Source: an uncultured Acinetobacter sp.
GTDB taxonomy: Bacteria; Cyanobacteriota; Vampirovibrionia; Gastranaerophilales; Gastranaerophilaceae
Assembly: GCA_900321205.1 (NCBI GenBank)
Contig: ONVC01000009.1
Span: forward strand, 1-33,309
Length of the DNA: 33,309 nt
Reading direction: 5' to 3'
Shown: piece after piece, positions 15,091-23,540 of the stretch
Position numbering within the stretch: the first letter of the stretch is position 1
Layout of the letters: each line of letters begins with the position of its first letter
Position numbers and translations under genes: made by a program
Notes under the pieces: model-generated
The model's input: the letters and a program-made list of their open reading frames with translations, nothing else
What the model was told of the DNA's origin: nothing
Database searches by the model: none

Positions 15091-16272
15091 TTATGCTAAT
15101 GTCTTTTTAAATGCTTCTATTTCACTCGGCGGCCAGTTAAGCTGGTTTGCTTTGTCTAATACAGCTTCTTTTAAGTTATCAATTGTAATTTGATTTCCGT
15201 CTTTATATGATTTAGCAAACTCTAATTTTGTCTTTTTAAATATTGATATCGCATCTCTGAATGATACGTGATGACCGTCTTGCGAGATATAATCACAAAG
15301 CTTTTTCAGTGTTTCATTATTAGGGTCAAGTAATTCTTTGCTTACATATTTTTCAGGTAATTGTTTAAAGTTGTCAATAAAGTTTTTAATATGTTGTTCA
15401 CCTGTTGGAAGCGGAACGAAAACTTTTTTTGCAAATCTGTTCATAATAGCATCATCTAATAAAGTTGTTACAGCTTCTTCTTTGCTTGCTTTGTTTGTTG
15501 CTGCCGTAATAATGATATTCGGGGTTTCAAGTACATCATTAAAGGCTGTCTTAAATGCGTTCTGAATTTTTTCCGAGATTTCTGCATTACTTCCGCTTGC
15601 TTTTCTTGCAACGGAATCAATTTCATCTAAGAATAATATTATCTTTTTATCAGGATTTGCTTTTGCTTCTTTTACAACATTTTCCATATATTTTAAAACG
15701 TTGTTTTCCGAACCGCCCCAATACTTATCATTAAATTTTAAAACATTTGCTTCAAACAATTTTGAACCCGGGAATTTTTCCTGAATATATTTGGTTAATG
15801 CATAAATATAAGCATTTTTGCCGCCGCCAGGCTCACCATAGAATAATACACCCGGAATTTGTTCTTCTCCCAGTTCTTTTAGTAAACCTTCTTTTTCTAC
15901 GAATGTTTTAATATCTTCAACTTCCTTCTGCATTTCTTTACTTAAAGCAAGTTCTTCAAAAGTTTTTTCTTTACTTACATCTTTTGCAATAGCCTGCTGA
16001 ACTTTTTTACCGAATAAACCGCTTTGGTGTAATGCCAGCCCTGCCATTACCGCAAAGGTTGCAGCTATAAATACGGATATCCCTGTCTGAAGATTTTTAT
16101 CACGTTTTGCCTGTTTCTTAGCTTTTTCGTAATCGTTTACAAACCTGTCAATTTGTACACTGTTGTCTGTCGGGGTCTGTACACTCTTATCCGCTTTGAA
16201 ATTAATTACGTTATTGTGCTTAACATTGTTTACTGACAATGGATAAGCACCCAGGCTGCTAATTTCATTCAT
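15091..16272 (-). CDS. Membrane-anchored AAA+ ATPase with Asn in Walker A
   Basis: I choose the ATG at 16272 because AAAGGA sits 9 bases upstream. The frame is open to 16311, with another ATG at 16278 too close to that site. The protein is 393 aa: a polar leader with INFKADKS (23-30), one membrane segment at ~62-85, then an AAA+ module. The P-loop reads GEPGGGKN (146-153), so Asn153 replaces the Ser/Thr that coordinates Mg-ATP. Walker B is canonical (LFLDEID, D216/E217). The pore-loop-like segment KYWGGSE is at 183-189, sensor 1 N260, and a candidate arginine finger R279 in MNRFA. It is immediately upstream of a second AAA+ gene with the complementary change, so a hetero-oligomer is plausible. 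No effector domain is fused. Confidence 0.9.
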   Translation of the reverse strand: MNEISSLGAYPLSVNNVKHNNVINFKADKSVQTPTDNSVQIDRFVNDYEKAKKQAKRDKNLQTGISVFIAATFAVMAGLALHQSGLFGKKVQQAIAKDVSKEKTFEELALSKEMQKEVEDIKTFVEKEGLLKELGEEQIPGVLFYGEPGGGKNAYIYALTKYIQEKFPGSKLFEANVLKFNDKYWGGSENNVLKYMENVVKEAKANPDKKIILFLDEIDSVARKASGSNAEISEKIQNAFKTAFNDVLETPNIIITAATNKASKEEAVTTLLDDAIMNRFAKKVFVPLPTGEQHIKNFIDNFKQLPEKYVSKELLDPNNETLKKLCDYISQDGHHVSFRDAISIFKKTKLEFAKSYKDGNQITIDNLKEAVLDKANQLNWPPSEIEAFKKTLA

Positions 16273-16346
16273 ACACATATTTCCTTTACACACATTAATT
16301 CTATCTAACATGTTAAAAACAAATCCTCGTACAGAATTGCTCTTTA

Positions 16347-16363
16347 TGTTACGAAATGTAACA
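16347..16363. promoter_or_regulatory. Dyad TGTTAC-N5-GTAACA between divergent genes
   Basis: Perfect 6-bp arms with a 5-base spacer, in the 179-base gap between the AAA+ pair (-) and the orphan at 16452 (+). On the plus strand it falls between a weak TTATGT (16344-16349) and TATAAA (16367-16372), where a repressor would bind. Confidence 0.45.
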
Positions 16364-16451
16364 ATTTATAAAAATGATGATAAAAACATTAAAGTTTTTG
16401 AAAAATTTGCCGATATTCATAATACAAAAGGGACTGATAAAGGAAAGAAAA

Positions 16452-17441
16452 ATGGGTTTATCTATCGATAACATACGATTATTAACTCTTACAAGGCGCA
16501 AGGCGGACCTCGAGTATAATATTTCCATCAATGCTATGGAAAAGATGGCTCTTGCACGTGAACAGTCAGATCTTTCCAAAGAATATTACAGCCGGTTACA
16601 GGCAAAAAATATTACTTATTATGCAAACGGTCAGTATAACAAGATGGATTACGGGTATTTAATGGGGTACACCTGTAATACACTTAATATGATGTATAAT
16701 AATTCTTCAATGCTGAAAAAAGATAATTCAATGATATTAACCGATGCCAGCGGTCTCGTAGTTCTCGGAAGCAGTTATGTCAGCACAATGACAAAGGTTC
16801 TGGGTTCGGGCTGTATGGATAGCAAAGGCAGAGGCGGTACGTTCTCAACTGATAAAATCCCTGCACTTATAGCGTCAGTTGCAGGTGCTCCTTTAACAGA
16901 AGAAAATGTTGAAAAAGTAATGAAAGGCGGAACAGTTGAAGGAAGCTATTCTGCTGATGTTCTAAATACCCTTTCTCTTGAAAGTACAGGCTCATCAACC
17001 GTTAATAATTCTAATACAATAACAGATATGTATCAGAAAATTATAGATTTTTATGAACCTATTTTTAAAGCGGCAGCTGCTAACGGTTGGACAACAGAAT
17101 ATAACACCGGTATGGATAATAATGATGATTATGTAAATGACGCTTTGGTTTCAGGTATGTTCCAGCTTGCACAGGTGAACGAGCATGGCGGATATGATCC
17201 CGATACATCGTTAACATATTTTCTTTTATCAGGTCTTGTAACTGAAAGGACAGATGCAAGTATCAGAGAAGAAATTACGGCATGGTATAATTCGGAAAAA
17301 GAATTGATAAATGAAAAAGAAAGCTGGCTGGATATAGAAATACAGGATTATTCAACAGAGCTTGAAGCTATAAATACAGAAATGGAAGCATTAAAATCAC
17401 AAATGGAAGATGATATGAAACCGTTTGAATGGTGCACATAA
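16452..17441 (+). CDS. Lineage-type orphan protein with C-terminal coiled coil
   Basis: The frame is open from 16374, but AAAGGAAAG precedes the ATG at 16452, giving 329 aa. The N-terminus (MGLSIDNIRLLTLTRRKADLEYNI) is helical, the middle is Gly/Ser/Asn-rich, and the last ~60 residues (from about 270) form a charged coiled coil rich in E, L and K. There is no signal peptide, membrane segment or enzyme motif. The start pattern (MGxxxxxxRLLxxTxR) and the Glu-rich tail resemble a group of uncharacterised proteins I remember from gut Melainabacteria and Elusimicrobia; this is memory, not a search result. It is divergent from the AAA+ pair across a shared dyad. Confidence 0.85.
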   Translation: MGLSIDNIRLLTLTRRKADLEYNISINAMEKMALAREQSDLSKEYYSRLQAKNITYYANGQYNKMDYGYLMGYTCNTLNMMYNNSSMLKKDNSMILTDASGLVVLGSSYVSTMTKVLGSGCMDSKGRGGTFSTDKIPALIASVAGAPLTEENVEKVMKGGTVEGSYSADVLNTLSLESTGSSTVNNSNTITDMYQKIIDFYEPIFKAAAANGWTTEYNTGMDNNDDYVNDALVSGMFQLAQVNEHGGYDPDTSLTYFLLSGLVTERTDASIREEITAWYNSEKELINEKESWLDIEIQDYSTELEAINTEMEALKSQMEDDMKPFEWCT

Positions 17442-17446
17442 CACAA

Positions 17447-17479
17447 ATAAAAAAGCCTGCTGTTCAGCAGGCTTTTTTT
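17447..17479. terminator. Bidirectional terminator between orphan and aspS
   Basis: GCCTGCT/AGCAGGC stem with GTTC loop, extended by A-run and T-run on the two sides. It can therefore serve both the + gene ending at 17441 and aspS (-) ending at 17494. Confidence 0.88.
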
Positions 17480-17493
17480 ATGCTTATAATTTG

Positions 17494-19269
17494 TTATTGT
17501 TTTTGTACAGTACTCTTGATATGCAGTTCTCTCAGTTGCTGAAGAGAAGCTTCGCCGGGAGCATCTGACATCAAACATTTTGCACTTGCGTTTTTCGGGA
17601 ATGCTATAACGTCACGGATAGATTCTGTTCTGCACAGTAGTGCAACAAGTCTGTCCAAACCGATTGCAAGACCGGCATGCGGAGGAGTACCATATTGAAG
17701 AGCGTTAACCATAAATCCGAATTTCTCGGTTGCTTCTTCTTCTGTTAAGCCTAATGCTTTAAAGATTTTCTTTTGAACTTCAGAAGAGTGGATTCTGACT
17801 GAACCACCGCCAAGCTCTGTTCCGTTATAAACGATATCATAAGCAATAGATTTAACATTACCTAAGTCACCGCTGTCTAATTTATCCAAATCATCAATAT
17901 TCGGAGATGTGAACGGGTGGTGCATAGCGAGGAATCTTCCTTCTTCATCTGACCATTCAAACATCGGGAAGTCTACAACCCACAATAAATTGTGTTTGCT
18001 TTCATCAATTAAATTTAATGACTTGCCGAAGTGGAGTCTTAATCTGCCCATAACGTCATAAACAAGTTTCGGTTTATCAGCTACGAAGAAGATTATATCG
18101 CCTGCTTTTGCGCCTGCTCTTTCCTGAATTGCTTTTGCCTGTTCTTCTGTAACAAATTTTAGTACAGGAGATTTAGCCGTTCCGTCTTCAAGATAAATAA
18201 TATTAGCCAATGCCTTAGCACCAAAAGATACTGCAAGTTTTGTAATATCGTCAATATCTTTTCTTGAATATTTAGCACCGCCTTCAATCTTGATACCACG
18301 AACAATGCCGCCGTTAAGAAGGGTGTTTTTAACGATATCAAAGTTAGATTCCAAGATGACATCACCGATATCAAATAACTCTAACCCGAATCTTGTATCA
18401 GGTTTATCAGAACCGTATCTGTCCATTGCTTCCTGCCAGGGCATTTGAATAAACGGAGGTTTAATATCCACTCCGGCTGCTTTGAATGCGTCAACGAGCA
18501 AGCCTTCAACTGTTTCAATAACATCCTGTTGTTTTACAAAAGAAAGCTCCATATCAATCTGAGTGAACTCAGGTTGTCTGTCCGCTCTTAAATCTTCATC
18601 TCTGAAACATTTTGCGATTTGATAATATCTTTCAATACCGCCCACCATCAAAAGTTGTTTGAAGATTTGAGGTGACTGAGGAAGTGCAAAGAATTTTCCG
18701 GGCTGAACTCTTGAAGGAACCAAATAATCTCTTGCACCTTCCGGAGTTGTTTTAATCAAAATCGGTGTTTCCACTTCCAAAAATTCTTTGTTGTTCAGAT
18801 AATTTCTGACAGCCTGAACGATATTGTGTCTTACTTTCAGGTTGTGAAGCATTTTTTCATTTCTGATATCAAGATATCTGTATTTAAGTCTTACATCTTC
18901 AGAAACATTTTCGTCACCTAATACAAACGGGAGTACTTTTGATTCTGATAATATATTTACTCCATCAGGATACATCTCAACCTGTCCTGTAGGATATTTT
19001 TCGTTATAAGTTTCTTCAGGTCTTTTTGAGATTTTGCCTGTTACCTGAATAACGTATTCACTTCTGAGTTTTGAGAAGATTTCGTGTACTTGAGGATTTA
19101 TCTGAGGGTTAGCAACAAGCTGGAAAAATCCGCTCCTGTCACGAAGTTCTATAAACAAAATACCGCCTAAGTCACGAACAGTTGAAATCCAACCGCAAAG
19201 AGTGACTTCTTCATTTAAGTTTTTGAGGTTAAGTTCACCGCAATTAACTGATTTCATACTAGTTTTCAA
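17494..19269 (-). CDS. aspS: Aspartyl-tRNA synthetase
   Basis: AspS is a class IIb synthetase that charges tRNA-Asp, or also tRNA-Asn if non-discriminating. The 591-aa protein has an N-terminal OB anticodon-binding domain (WISTVRDLGGILFIELRDRSG, from ~27), motif 2 (FRDEDLRADRQPEFTQIDMEL, ~222), a bacterial GAD insertion (~300-420) and motif 3 (GLAIGLDRLVALL, ~550). The start is TTG at 19269 with AGGGAG eight bases upstream. The next ATG (19257) would be about 20 bases away, so TTG is preferred. It stands alone between two opposing genes. Confidence 0.97.
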   Translation of the reverse strand: MKTSMKSVNCGELNLKNLNEEVTLCGWISTVRDLGGILFIELRDRSGFFQLVANPQINPQVHEIFSKLRSEYVIQVTGKISKRPEETYNEKYPTGQVEMYPDGVNILSESKVLPFVLGDENVSEDVRLKYRYLDIRNEKMLHNLKVRHNIVQAVRNYLNNKEFLEVETPILIKTTPEGARDYLVPSRVQPGKFFALPQSPQIFKQLLMVGGIERYYQIAKCFRDEDLRADRQPEFTQIDMELSFVKQQDVIETVEGLLVDAFKAAGVDIKPPFIQMPWQEAMDRYGSDKPDTRFGLELFDIGDVILESNFDIVKNTLLNGGIVRGIKIEGGAKYSRKDIDDITKLAVSFGAKALANIIYLEDGTAKSPVLKFVTEEQAKAIQERAGAKAGDIIFFVADKPKLVYDVMGRLRLHFGKSLNLIDESKHNLLWVVDFPMFEWSDEEGRFLAMHHPFTSPNIDDLDKLDSGDLGNVKSIAYDIVYNGTELGGGSVRIHSSEVQKKIFKALGLTEEEATEKFGFMVNALQYGTPPHAGLAIGLDRLVALLCRTESIRDVIAFPKNASAKCLMSDAPGEASLQQLRELHIKSTVQKQ

Positions 19270-19360
19270 TTTGTTATCTCCCTATTTATATTCTCGTTCT
19301 ATATCTTTAAGTTACTCCAAACAGGGGTAATTGTAAAGTTGAAAATAGAAAAATGAAAAG

Positions 19361-19388
19361 TTGATTTTAGAACAAAAATTGTTAAAAT
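19361..19388 (+). promoter_or_regulatory. Promoter placing the start at the ATG (leaderless candidate)
   Basis: TTGATT, 16-base spacer, TAAAAT ending at 19388. Transcription is predicted to begin at 19395-19396, the A of the ATG. No Shine-Dalgarno sequence precedes the gene. Confidence 0.5.
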
Positions 19389-19395
19389 AATAATT

Positions 19396-20157
19396 ATGAA
19401 AAAGTTTTTATTAGTTTTGGCGTTATTAATATTCTCATTACCCCTGTCGGCTGAACCTGGAAAGCAGGGCGGTTATGCAGGAACACCAAAGGGTTTTTAT
19501 GAGGATATTGACCCTAATACTCTTGATGATGACGAGCAGGTTATTAACCAAAACAAAGATAAAAACAAACAAAATTTTTCTGATGAAGAAAGAACTATTC
19601 ATGAATATTCCGATGATGACGAAATAATGGTGGCTCCGACAGAACAGGTAAAAGCTACAAAGAATTATGCTCAGATTTATAACAATCTGGAACCTGCAAC
19701 ATTTTCTTATCTGCACGGAATTGACCCTGATGAGTTCTATGATGTTAAAGATGCAACCTGGTCTATATATCCGCTTTTAAGACTTAATTCGGCTATTTTC
19801 TTTAAAAATATAACAGTTGAACCAGGGTATTATTTACTTACTCCGCGTGAACATGACGGGAAATGGTTTATTCTATTCAAACAAAACGGCAAAGTAGTTT
19901 ATATAATACCCGTTTATGAAAGAGGATATACGCCGCAGAGATTCTATGATGAGCATATTCCAAAACCAAAACTTAAACCTTCCCAAAAGGTTCATATGGG
20001 TGTATTAAAAGCTGTCGGAAAAGTTAAAAGCTCAAAAAGACAGGAACCCGTAAAGAGTTTTCTTGAAGTAAACGATTTGGATAATTACTTTATAAATATC
20101 ACTATTTACTACGGCGGACACAAATATTCCACAATTTTCCGTACCATAAGGTTATAA
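19396..20157 (+). CDS. Secreted protein of unknown function
   Basis: The 253-aa protein has an N-terminal signal peptide: MKK, a Leu/Ile/Val-rich core to residue ~17, cleavage likely after LSA near 19. Residues ~20-95 are acidic and Asp/Glu/Asn-rich and probably disordered. A folded region (~100-253) has beta-rich segments, e.g. GYYLLTPREHDGKWFILF and VVYIIPVYERGYTP, ending in YYGGHKYSTIFRTIRL. No catalytic motif or lipobox is seen. The ATG lacks a Shine-Dalgarno sequence and sits at a predicted transcription start. It is convergent with the minus-strand gene at 20174. I recognise no family. Confidence 0.87.
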   Translation: MKKFLLVLALLIFSLPLSAEPGKQGGYAGTPKGFYEDIDPNTLDDDEQVINQNKDKNKQNFSDEERTIHEYSDDDEIMVAPTEQVKATKNYAQIYNNLEPATFSYLHGIDPDEFYDVKDATWSIYPLLRLNSAIFFKNITVEPGYYLLTPREHDGKWFILFKQNGKVVYIIPVYERGYTPQRFYDEHIPKPKLKPSQKVHMGVLKAVGKVKSSKRQEPVKSFLEVNDLDNYFINITIYYGGHKYSTIFRTIRL

Positions 20158-20173
20158 AATCGCATCTGCTTTT

Positions 20174-20650
20174 TTATTTTAAAAGACTTCCAAAATGTTT
20201 AATATTTTCAATAGCTTTTGCCATTTTTTGTTCAGCTGTTTCAACCGGCGGTTTGAATAAGTGATGTTCATTCGGTTTCGGAATTGAGCCTGCCTGACGT
20301 CTGAGTCCTTCTTGTTCTGTTGTTAATTGAGCAGTTTCTACTACACCGTCACTCTTTGTAAATCTAAAAATCAGAAAACTGATTTTTGCAAAAGGATCTT
20401 TTTTTATTGCGCCGGAGGAATCTTTTGCAGCAGTTTCAAGATACTCTACATCTAATATTTCATCTCTCTTGAATAAATCAATGAATTTATCCCAGAAAGT
20501 TTTTGGTTTTCCTTCTTTTAAAAACTCATCAATCGCATCGCTTTTGTAAATGGCATCTGATATTTCCGCCGGTAAATGTTCTATTGTACGTGTATTTAAG
20601 TATCTTGAGTTAAAAGATGTATTGTTATTTATGGGATTAATTGTATTCAT
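20174..20650 (-). CDS. Orphan protein with polar Phe-tag N-terminus
   Basis: The 158-aa soluble protein starts with MNTINPINNNTSFNSRYLNT, the same type of polar leader with a Phe tag (SFNS) as the AAA+ protein at 15075 (SFKS). The rest is charged and mostly helical (e.g. DAIDEFLKEGKPKTFWDKFIDLF), with one beta-like stretch (FAKISFLIFRFTKSDG). No signal peptide, membrane segment or enzyme motif is present. It ends 16 bases from the convergent secreted gene and starts 32 bases after the transporter's stop, so it may be co-transcribed with the transporter. Function unknown. Confidence 0.8.
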   Translation of the reverse strand: MNTINPINNNTSFNSRYLNTRTIEHLPAEISDAIYKSDAIDEFLKEGKPKTFWDKFIDLFKRDEILDVEYLETAAKDSSGAIKKDPFAKISFLIFRFTKSDGVVETAQLTTEQEGLRRQAGSIPKPNEHHLFKPPVETAEQKMAKAIENIKHFGSLLK

Positions 20651-20682
20651 ATTTCGGCCTTTCTGTTTGTTCGGTGTGAATG

Positions 20683-22461
20683 CTATATTTTAACTTCTTC
20701 TGTATTTTTATGTGAAACGGAATAACGGGATTTGTAATCCTGATATTTGCTTACAAATTCTATATCCTCGTCTTTGTTTCTGTGATTGTATTCGTGTTTA
20801 TCAAGCGAGCTGTCATATAACTGAATAACGCTTGTTGCAATGTTTCCGCAGTGAGCGGCAACACGCCTGAAATCGTTTAATAAATCAGAGAACATAAAAC
20901 TCAGTTCAGCTGTGCATAAACCGTCTTTTAGTCTTTGTATGTGATGATTTTTAACTTTACGTACAATCTTTTTAATAACGGCTTCAAGAGGTTCTACTTC
21001 CCTTGCAAGCTGAACGTTGTCCGTTCTGTATGCTTCAAATGACATGGTAAATATTTCGGAAACTGCATTTACAATAACTTTCAGTTCTTCAACAGCTTCC
21101 GGTGATAATTTTGCTTCGTTTTCTTTTAGTTTTTCAGCGATTTTAAGAATATTTGTTGCGTGGTCACCGGTTCTTTCATAATCACCTATTGCAAGTAAAA
21201 GTTGAGATATTCTGTTATTATCTTCTTCCGAAAGCTCTTTTCCTGAAAGTTTAAGAAGGAAAGCATCCAGTTTATCTTCATAAGTATCAATTTTAATTTC
21301 GTTTTCTCTGATTTGTTCAGCTTTCTTCTGGTGATAGCTTTTCAGCATTTTTGAAGCGTAAACAAAATTGTATTCAACAAGTTCCGCCATCTTAACAGAT
21401 TGTCTGTATGCTTCAGAAACAGCAAAAGCCGGTGCAAGTATAAGTCTTTCGTCAAGCAGAACCTGTCTTTTTTGTTCATTTTTATTTTCCGGAATAAATT
21501 TAATAGAAAGTTTTTCAATAACTCTCGAAAACGGTAATAGCATTAATGCGGTGAAAATATTATATGCTGTATGGAAAGCTGCGATACCAAACGGGTTAAT
21601 ATTTGTATGCATCAAAGGAATATCAATTAAAGAATTTATAATAATAAAAGCAGGGAAACATACACCGACACTTAAAATATTATAAATAACATGAATACCT
21701 GCAACTCTTTTTGCATTTGTATTTACACCGATACTTGCCAATACTGCGGAAATACAAGTTCCTAAATTCTGTCCTAAAATGATAGGAATTGCAATTTCCC
21801 ATGAAACACAGGTTGCCAAAGTTAAAGCCTGCAAAATACCTATCGAAGCAGATGAGCTTTGAATAATCATGGTTATTATCATGCCTATTGCAAATCCGAA
21901 GAGAGGATTTGTGAATGCTATCAAGGCATTTCTAAAACTCGGCATATCCCCCAGAGGAGCCATTGCACCAGACATTAGCCCCATACCATACATCAATATT
22001 GCAAAACCTAAAAATATAGTTCCGACATTTTTTCTTTTGTTTGTTTTTGATGTCATCAGCATAATAATGCCGATAAAAGCCAGAACGGGAGAGAAGGTTT
22101 CAGGTTTTAACAGTTTGAAGAAGAATCCTGCACTCTCTTGTATAGCTGTTAAACTCAGCAACCATGCGGTAATTGTAGTACCTAAATTAGCTCCTATAAT
22201 AACCGTTACCGTTCTTGATAATGTCATAATCCCTGAGTTTACAAGCCCTATGAGCATTACCGTTACGGCTGATGAAGACTGAATTACCGCTGTAATAAAT
22301 GCACCTAGTGCAAAACTTTTAACAGGATTAGACGTCATTTTTTTTAGCAGCTGCTCTAATCTGCCGCCGGCAACTTTTTCCAACCCGGCTGACATAATAG
22401 AAATCCCGTAAAGGAAAAACGCCAGTCCGCCCAGTAGAGTAAATATTGAAAATATATCCAT
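20683..22461 (-). CDS. Na+/phosphate cotransporter family protein with PhoU-like domain
   Basis: The 592-aa protein has about eight membrane segments in residues 1-~330, with the family's duplicated QSSSA motif at 61-65 and 201-205. A cytoplasmic helical domain (~345-570) resembles PhoU (YERTGDHATNILKIAEKL; DLLNDFRRVAAHCGNIA). This NptA/YjbB-type family moves phosphate with sodium. In E. coli YjbB is linked to phosphate export, so the direction here is open. AAGGAAT precedes the ATG. A tagged orphan gene follows 32 bases downstream. The upstream gap has two TTTCTTCCC copies and a 16-bp palindrome. Confidence 0.95.
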   Translation of the reverse strand: MDIFSIFTLLGGLAFFLYGISIMSAGLEKVAGGRLEQLLKKMTSNPVKSFALGAFITAVIQSSSAVTVMLIGLVNSGIMTLSRTVTVIIGANLGTTITAWLLSLTAIQESAGFFFKLLKPETFSPVLAFIGIIMLMTSKTNKRKNVGTIFLGFAILMYGMGLMSGAMAPLGDMPSFRNALIAFTNPLFGFAIGMIITMIIQSSSASIGILQALTLATCVSWEIAIPIILGQNLGTCISAVLASIGVNTNAKRVAGIHVIYNILSVGVCFPAFIIINSLIDIPLMHTNINPFGIAAFHTAYNIFTALMLLPFSRVIEKLSIKFIPENKNEQKRQVLLDERLILAPAFAVSEAYRQSVKMAELVEYNFVYASKMLKSYHQKKAEQIRENEIKIDTYEDKLDAFLLKLSGKELSEEDNNRISQLLLAIGDYERTGDHATNILKIAEKLKENEAKLSPEAVEELKVIVNAVSEIFTMSFEAYRTDNVQLAREVEPLEAVIKKIVRKVKNHHIQRLKDGLCTAELSFMFSDLLNDFRRVAAHCGNIATSVIQLYDSSLDKHEYNHRNKDEDIEFVSKYQDYKSRYSVSHKNTEEVKI

Positions 22462-22537
22462 AAATTGCTATTCCTTGTTTTTATTTATGTTGGCTATACG
22501 GGAAAATATTTCTTCCCATATAGTTTCAGTGTATCAC

Positions 22538-22553
22538 AAGAAAAATTTTTCTT
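22538..22553. promoter_or_regulatory. 16-bp perfect palindrome in a divergent intergenic region
   Basis: AAGAAAAATTTTTCTT is self-complementary. TTTCTTCCC occurs here and again at 22510-22516. It lies between the transporter (-) and the small orphan (+). AT-rich palindromes arise by chance in such DNA, so an operator role is only possible. The rest of 22462-22715 shows no gene. Confidence 0.3.
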
Positions 22554-22715
22554 CCCGTGCACTACTGAATTGTTGCGAAATATTTACAAAATAGATTTTT
22601 AATAAACTTAATGTTACAATTCTTAACAATCTGAACAAAAATAGTCAAATTTTTATAAGTTAAATACTTTATATATACATAAGAGATGTTTAACAGTATA
22701 AGAGAGAAAGAATTT

Positions 22716-22907
22716 ATGGAAAAAAGAAGATTTACAGTTATAAGTAACGAAAATACAACGGAAGATTATTTCAAAAAAGAACGAATAAGGAGTTACCAGA
22801 CTAATCCGCTGAACGTTCAGGGACAATCACTCAGAGAACAATTGATGCGGTTTACAAACGGTGAAGGCGGAAGACGATTTACGGTCGAAGACCTGCTCCG
22901 ATCATAA
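22716..22907 (+). CDS. Small basic orphan protein (63 aa)
   Basis: The ATG at 22716 gives 63 aa starting MEKRRFTVISNENTTEDYF. An in-frame ATG at 22686 would add ten residues. AGAGAGAAAG before 22716 is a weak ribosome site. The protein is charged and soluble. The phrase RRFTV occurs twice (residues 4-8 and near the C-terminus, RRFTVEDLLRS), which suggests an internal repeat or a short linear motif. No family is recognised. A good terminator follows 65 bases after the stop, supporting a real transcript. Confidence 0.65.
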   Translation: MEKRRFTVISNENTTEDYFKKERIRSYQTNPLNVQGQSLREQLMRFTNGEGGRRFTVEDLLRS

Positions 22908-22971
22908 GGCGAAAAAGAGGGGTAAAAAAATATTTATCCCGAAGGAAAAGAGAAATAAAAAAGGAATAAAG

Positions 22972-22997
22972 AACGAGGTTCATACCTCGTTTTTTTT
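22972..22997 (+). terminator. Intrinsic terminator after small orphan
   Basis: AACGAGGT / TCAT / ACCTCGTT (22972-22991), then a T-run to 22997. It lies 28 bases upstream of the next start at 23025, so that gene needs its own promoter. Confidence 0.88.
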
Positions 22998-23012
22998 GTT
23001 TGTATTTGCTTG

Positions 23013-23018
23013 TATAAT
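23013..23018 (+). promoter_or_regulatory. -10 element placing the start at the ATG
   Basis: Perfect TATAAT ending six bases before the ATG at 23025; a start 7 bases downstream would coincide with the A of ATG. The -35 area is a T-run from the preceding terminator. It is a leaderless candidate. Confidence 0.5.
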
Positions 23019-23024
23019 ATTTGT

Positions 23025-23540
23025 ATGTATCAAGTAAAAAACCGTATTTATTTAGATTTTGATAAAACTCAAAAAAGTGCAGTATGCAACTATTTGAGAG
23101 CTCTTGTTAAACAAGGGGTAAATTCGGGGGAATACTCTGTCGAAAATCTGCTTAATAAATTTATCGAAGATGAAAAATATTATCTTGAGCTTAATACGTC
23201 AAGATTTCCATTTCTTTCAGAGGTTATTGATGACGCTCAGTTTTTGAAAGATACGGAAGATTACGTAAAAGAATGTATTAAATATTATGAATACAAAGAA
23301 AAGCAGAAACCAGTAATAGAAGCACAAAAAGAGTTTGAAAAGAAAAAACGGAAGTTTTTGCAGGAGGTTAAAATGTCAAAAGAGGCTCCTACAAAAAAAC
23401 AGCTTTACTATTATGACAGATTATGCAAAAAATACGGTATAGAAAAAAAGAACGTGGAAGAACTTTCAAAACTTGATTTGAGAGATGAAATAGAAAGAAT
23501 ATTAAATGAACATTCAGACGATTATAAAAATGTTGACTGA
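23025..23540 (+). CDS. Helical protein of unknown function upstream of prmC
   Basis: The 171-aa protein runs from the ATG at 23025; five more codons are open upstream but would precede the -10 element. It is lysine/glutamate-rich and helical. Residues ~85-120 form a charged coiled coil. The C-terminal part has a KKQLYYYDRLCKKYGI motif (~127-142) that resembles short helical KQxxYxxxL segments found in several small DUFs. No signal peptide, membrane segment or catalytic motif is present. Its 3' end overlaps prmC, so the two are probably co-translated. Function unknown. Confidence 0.82.
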   Translation: MYQVKNRIYLDFDKTQKSAVCNYLRALVKQGVNSGEYSVENLLNKFIEDEKYYLELNTSRFPFLSEVIDDAQFLKDTEDYVKECIKYYEYKEKQKPVIEAQKEFEKKKRKFLQEVKMSKEAPTKKQLYYYDRLCKKYGIEKKNVEELSKLDLRDEIERILNEHSDDYKNVD

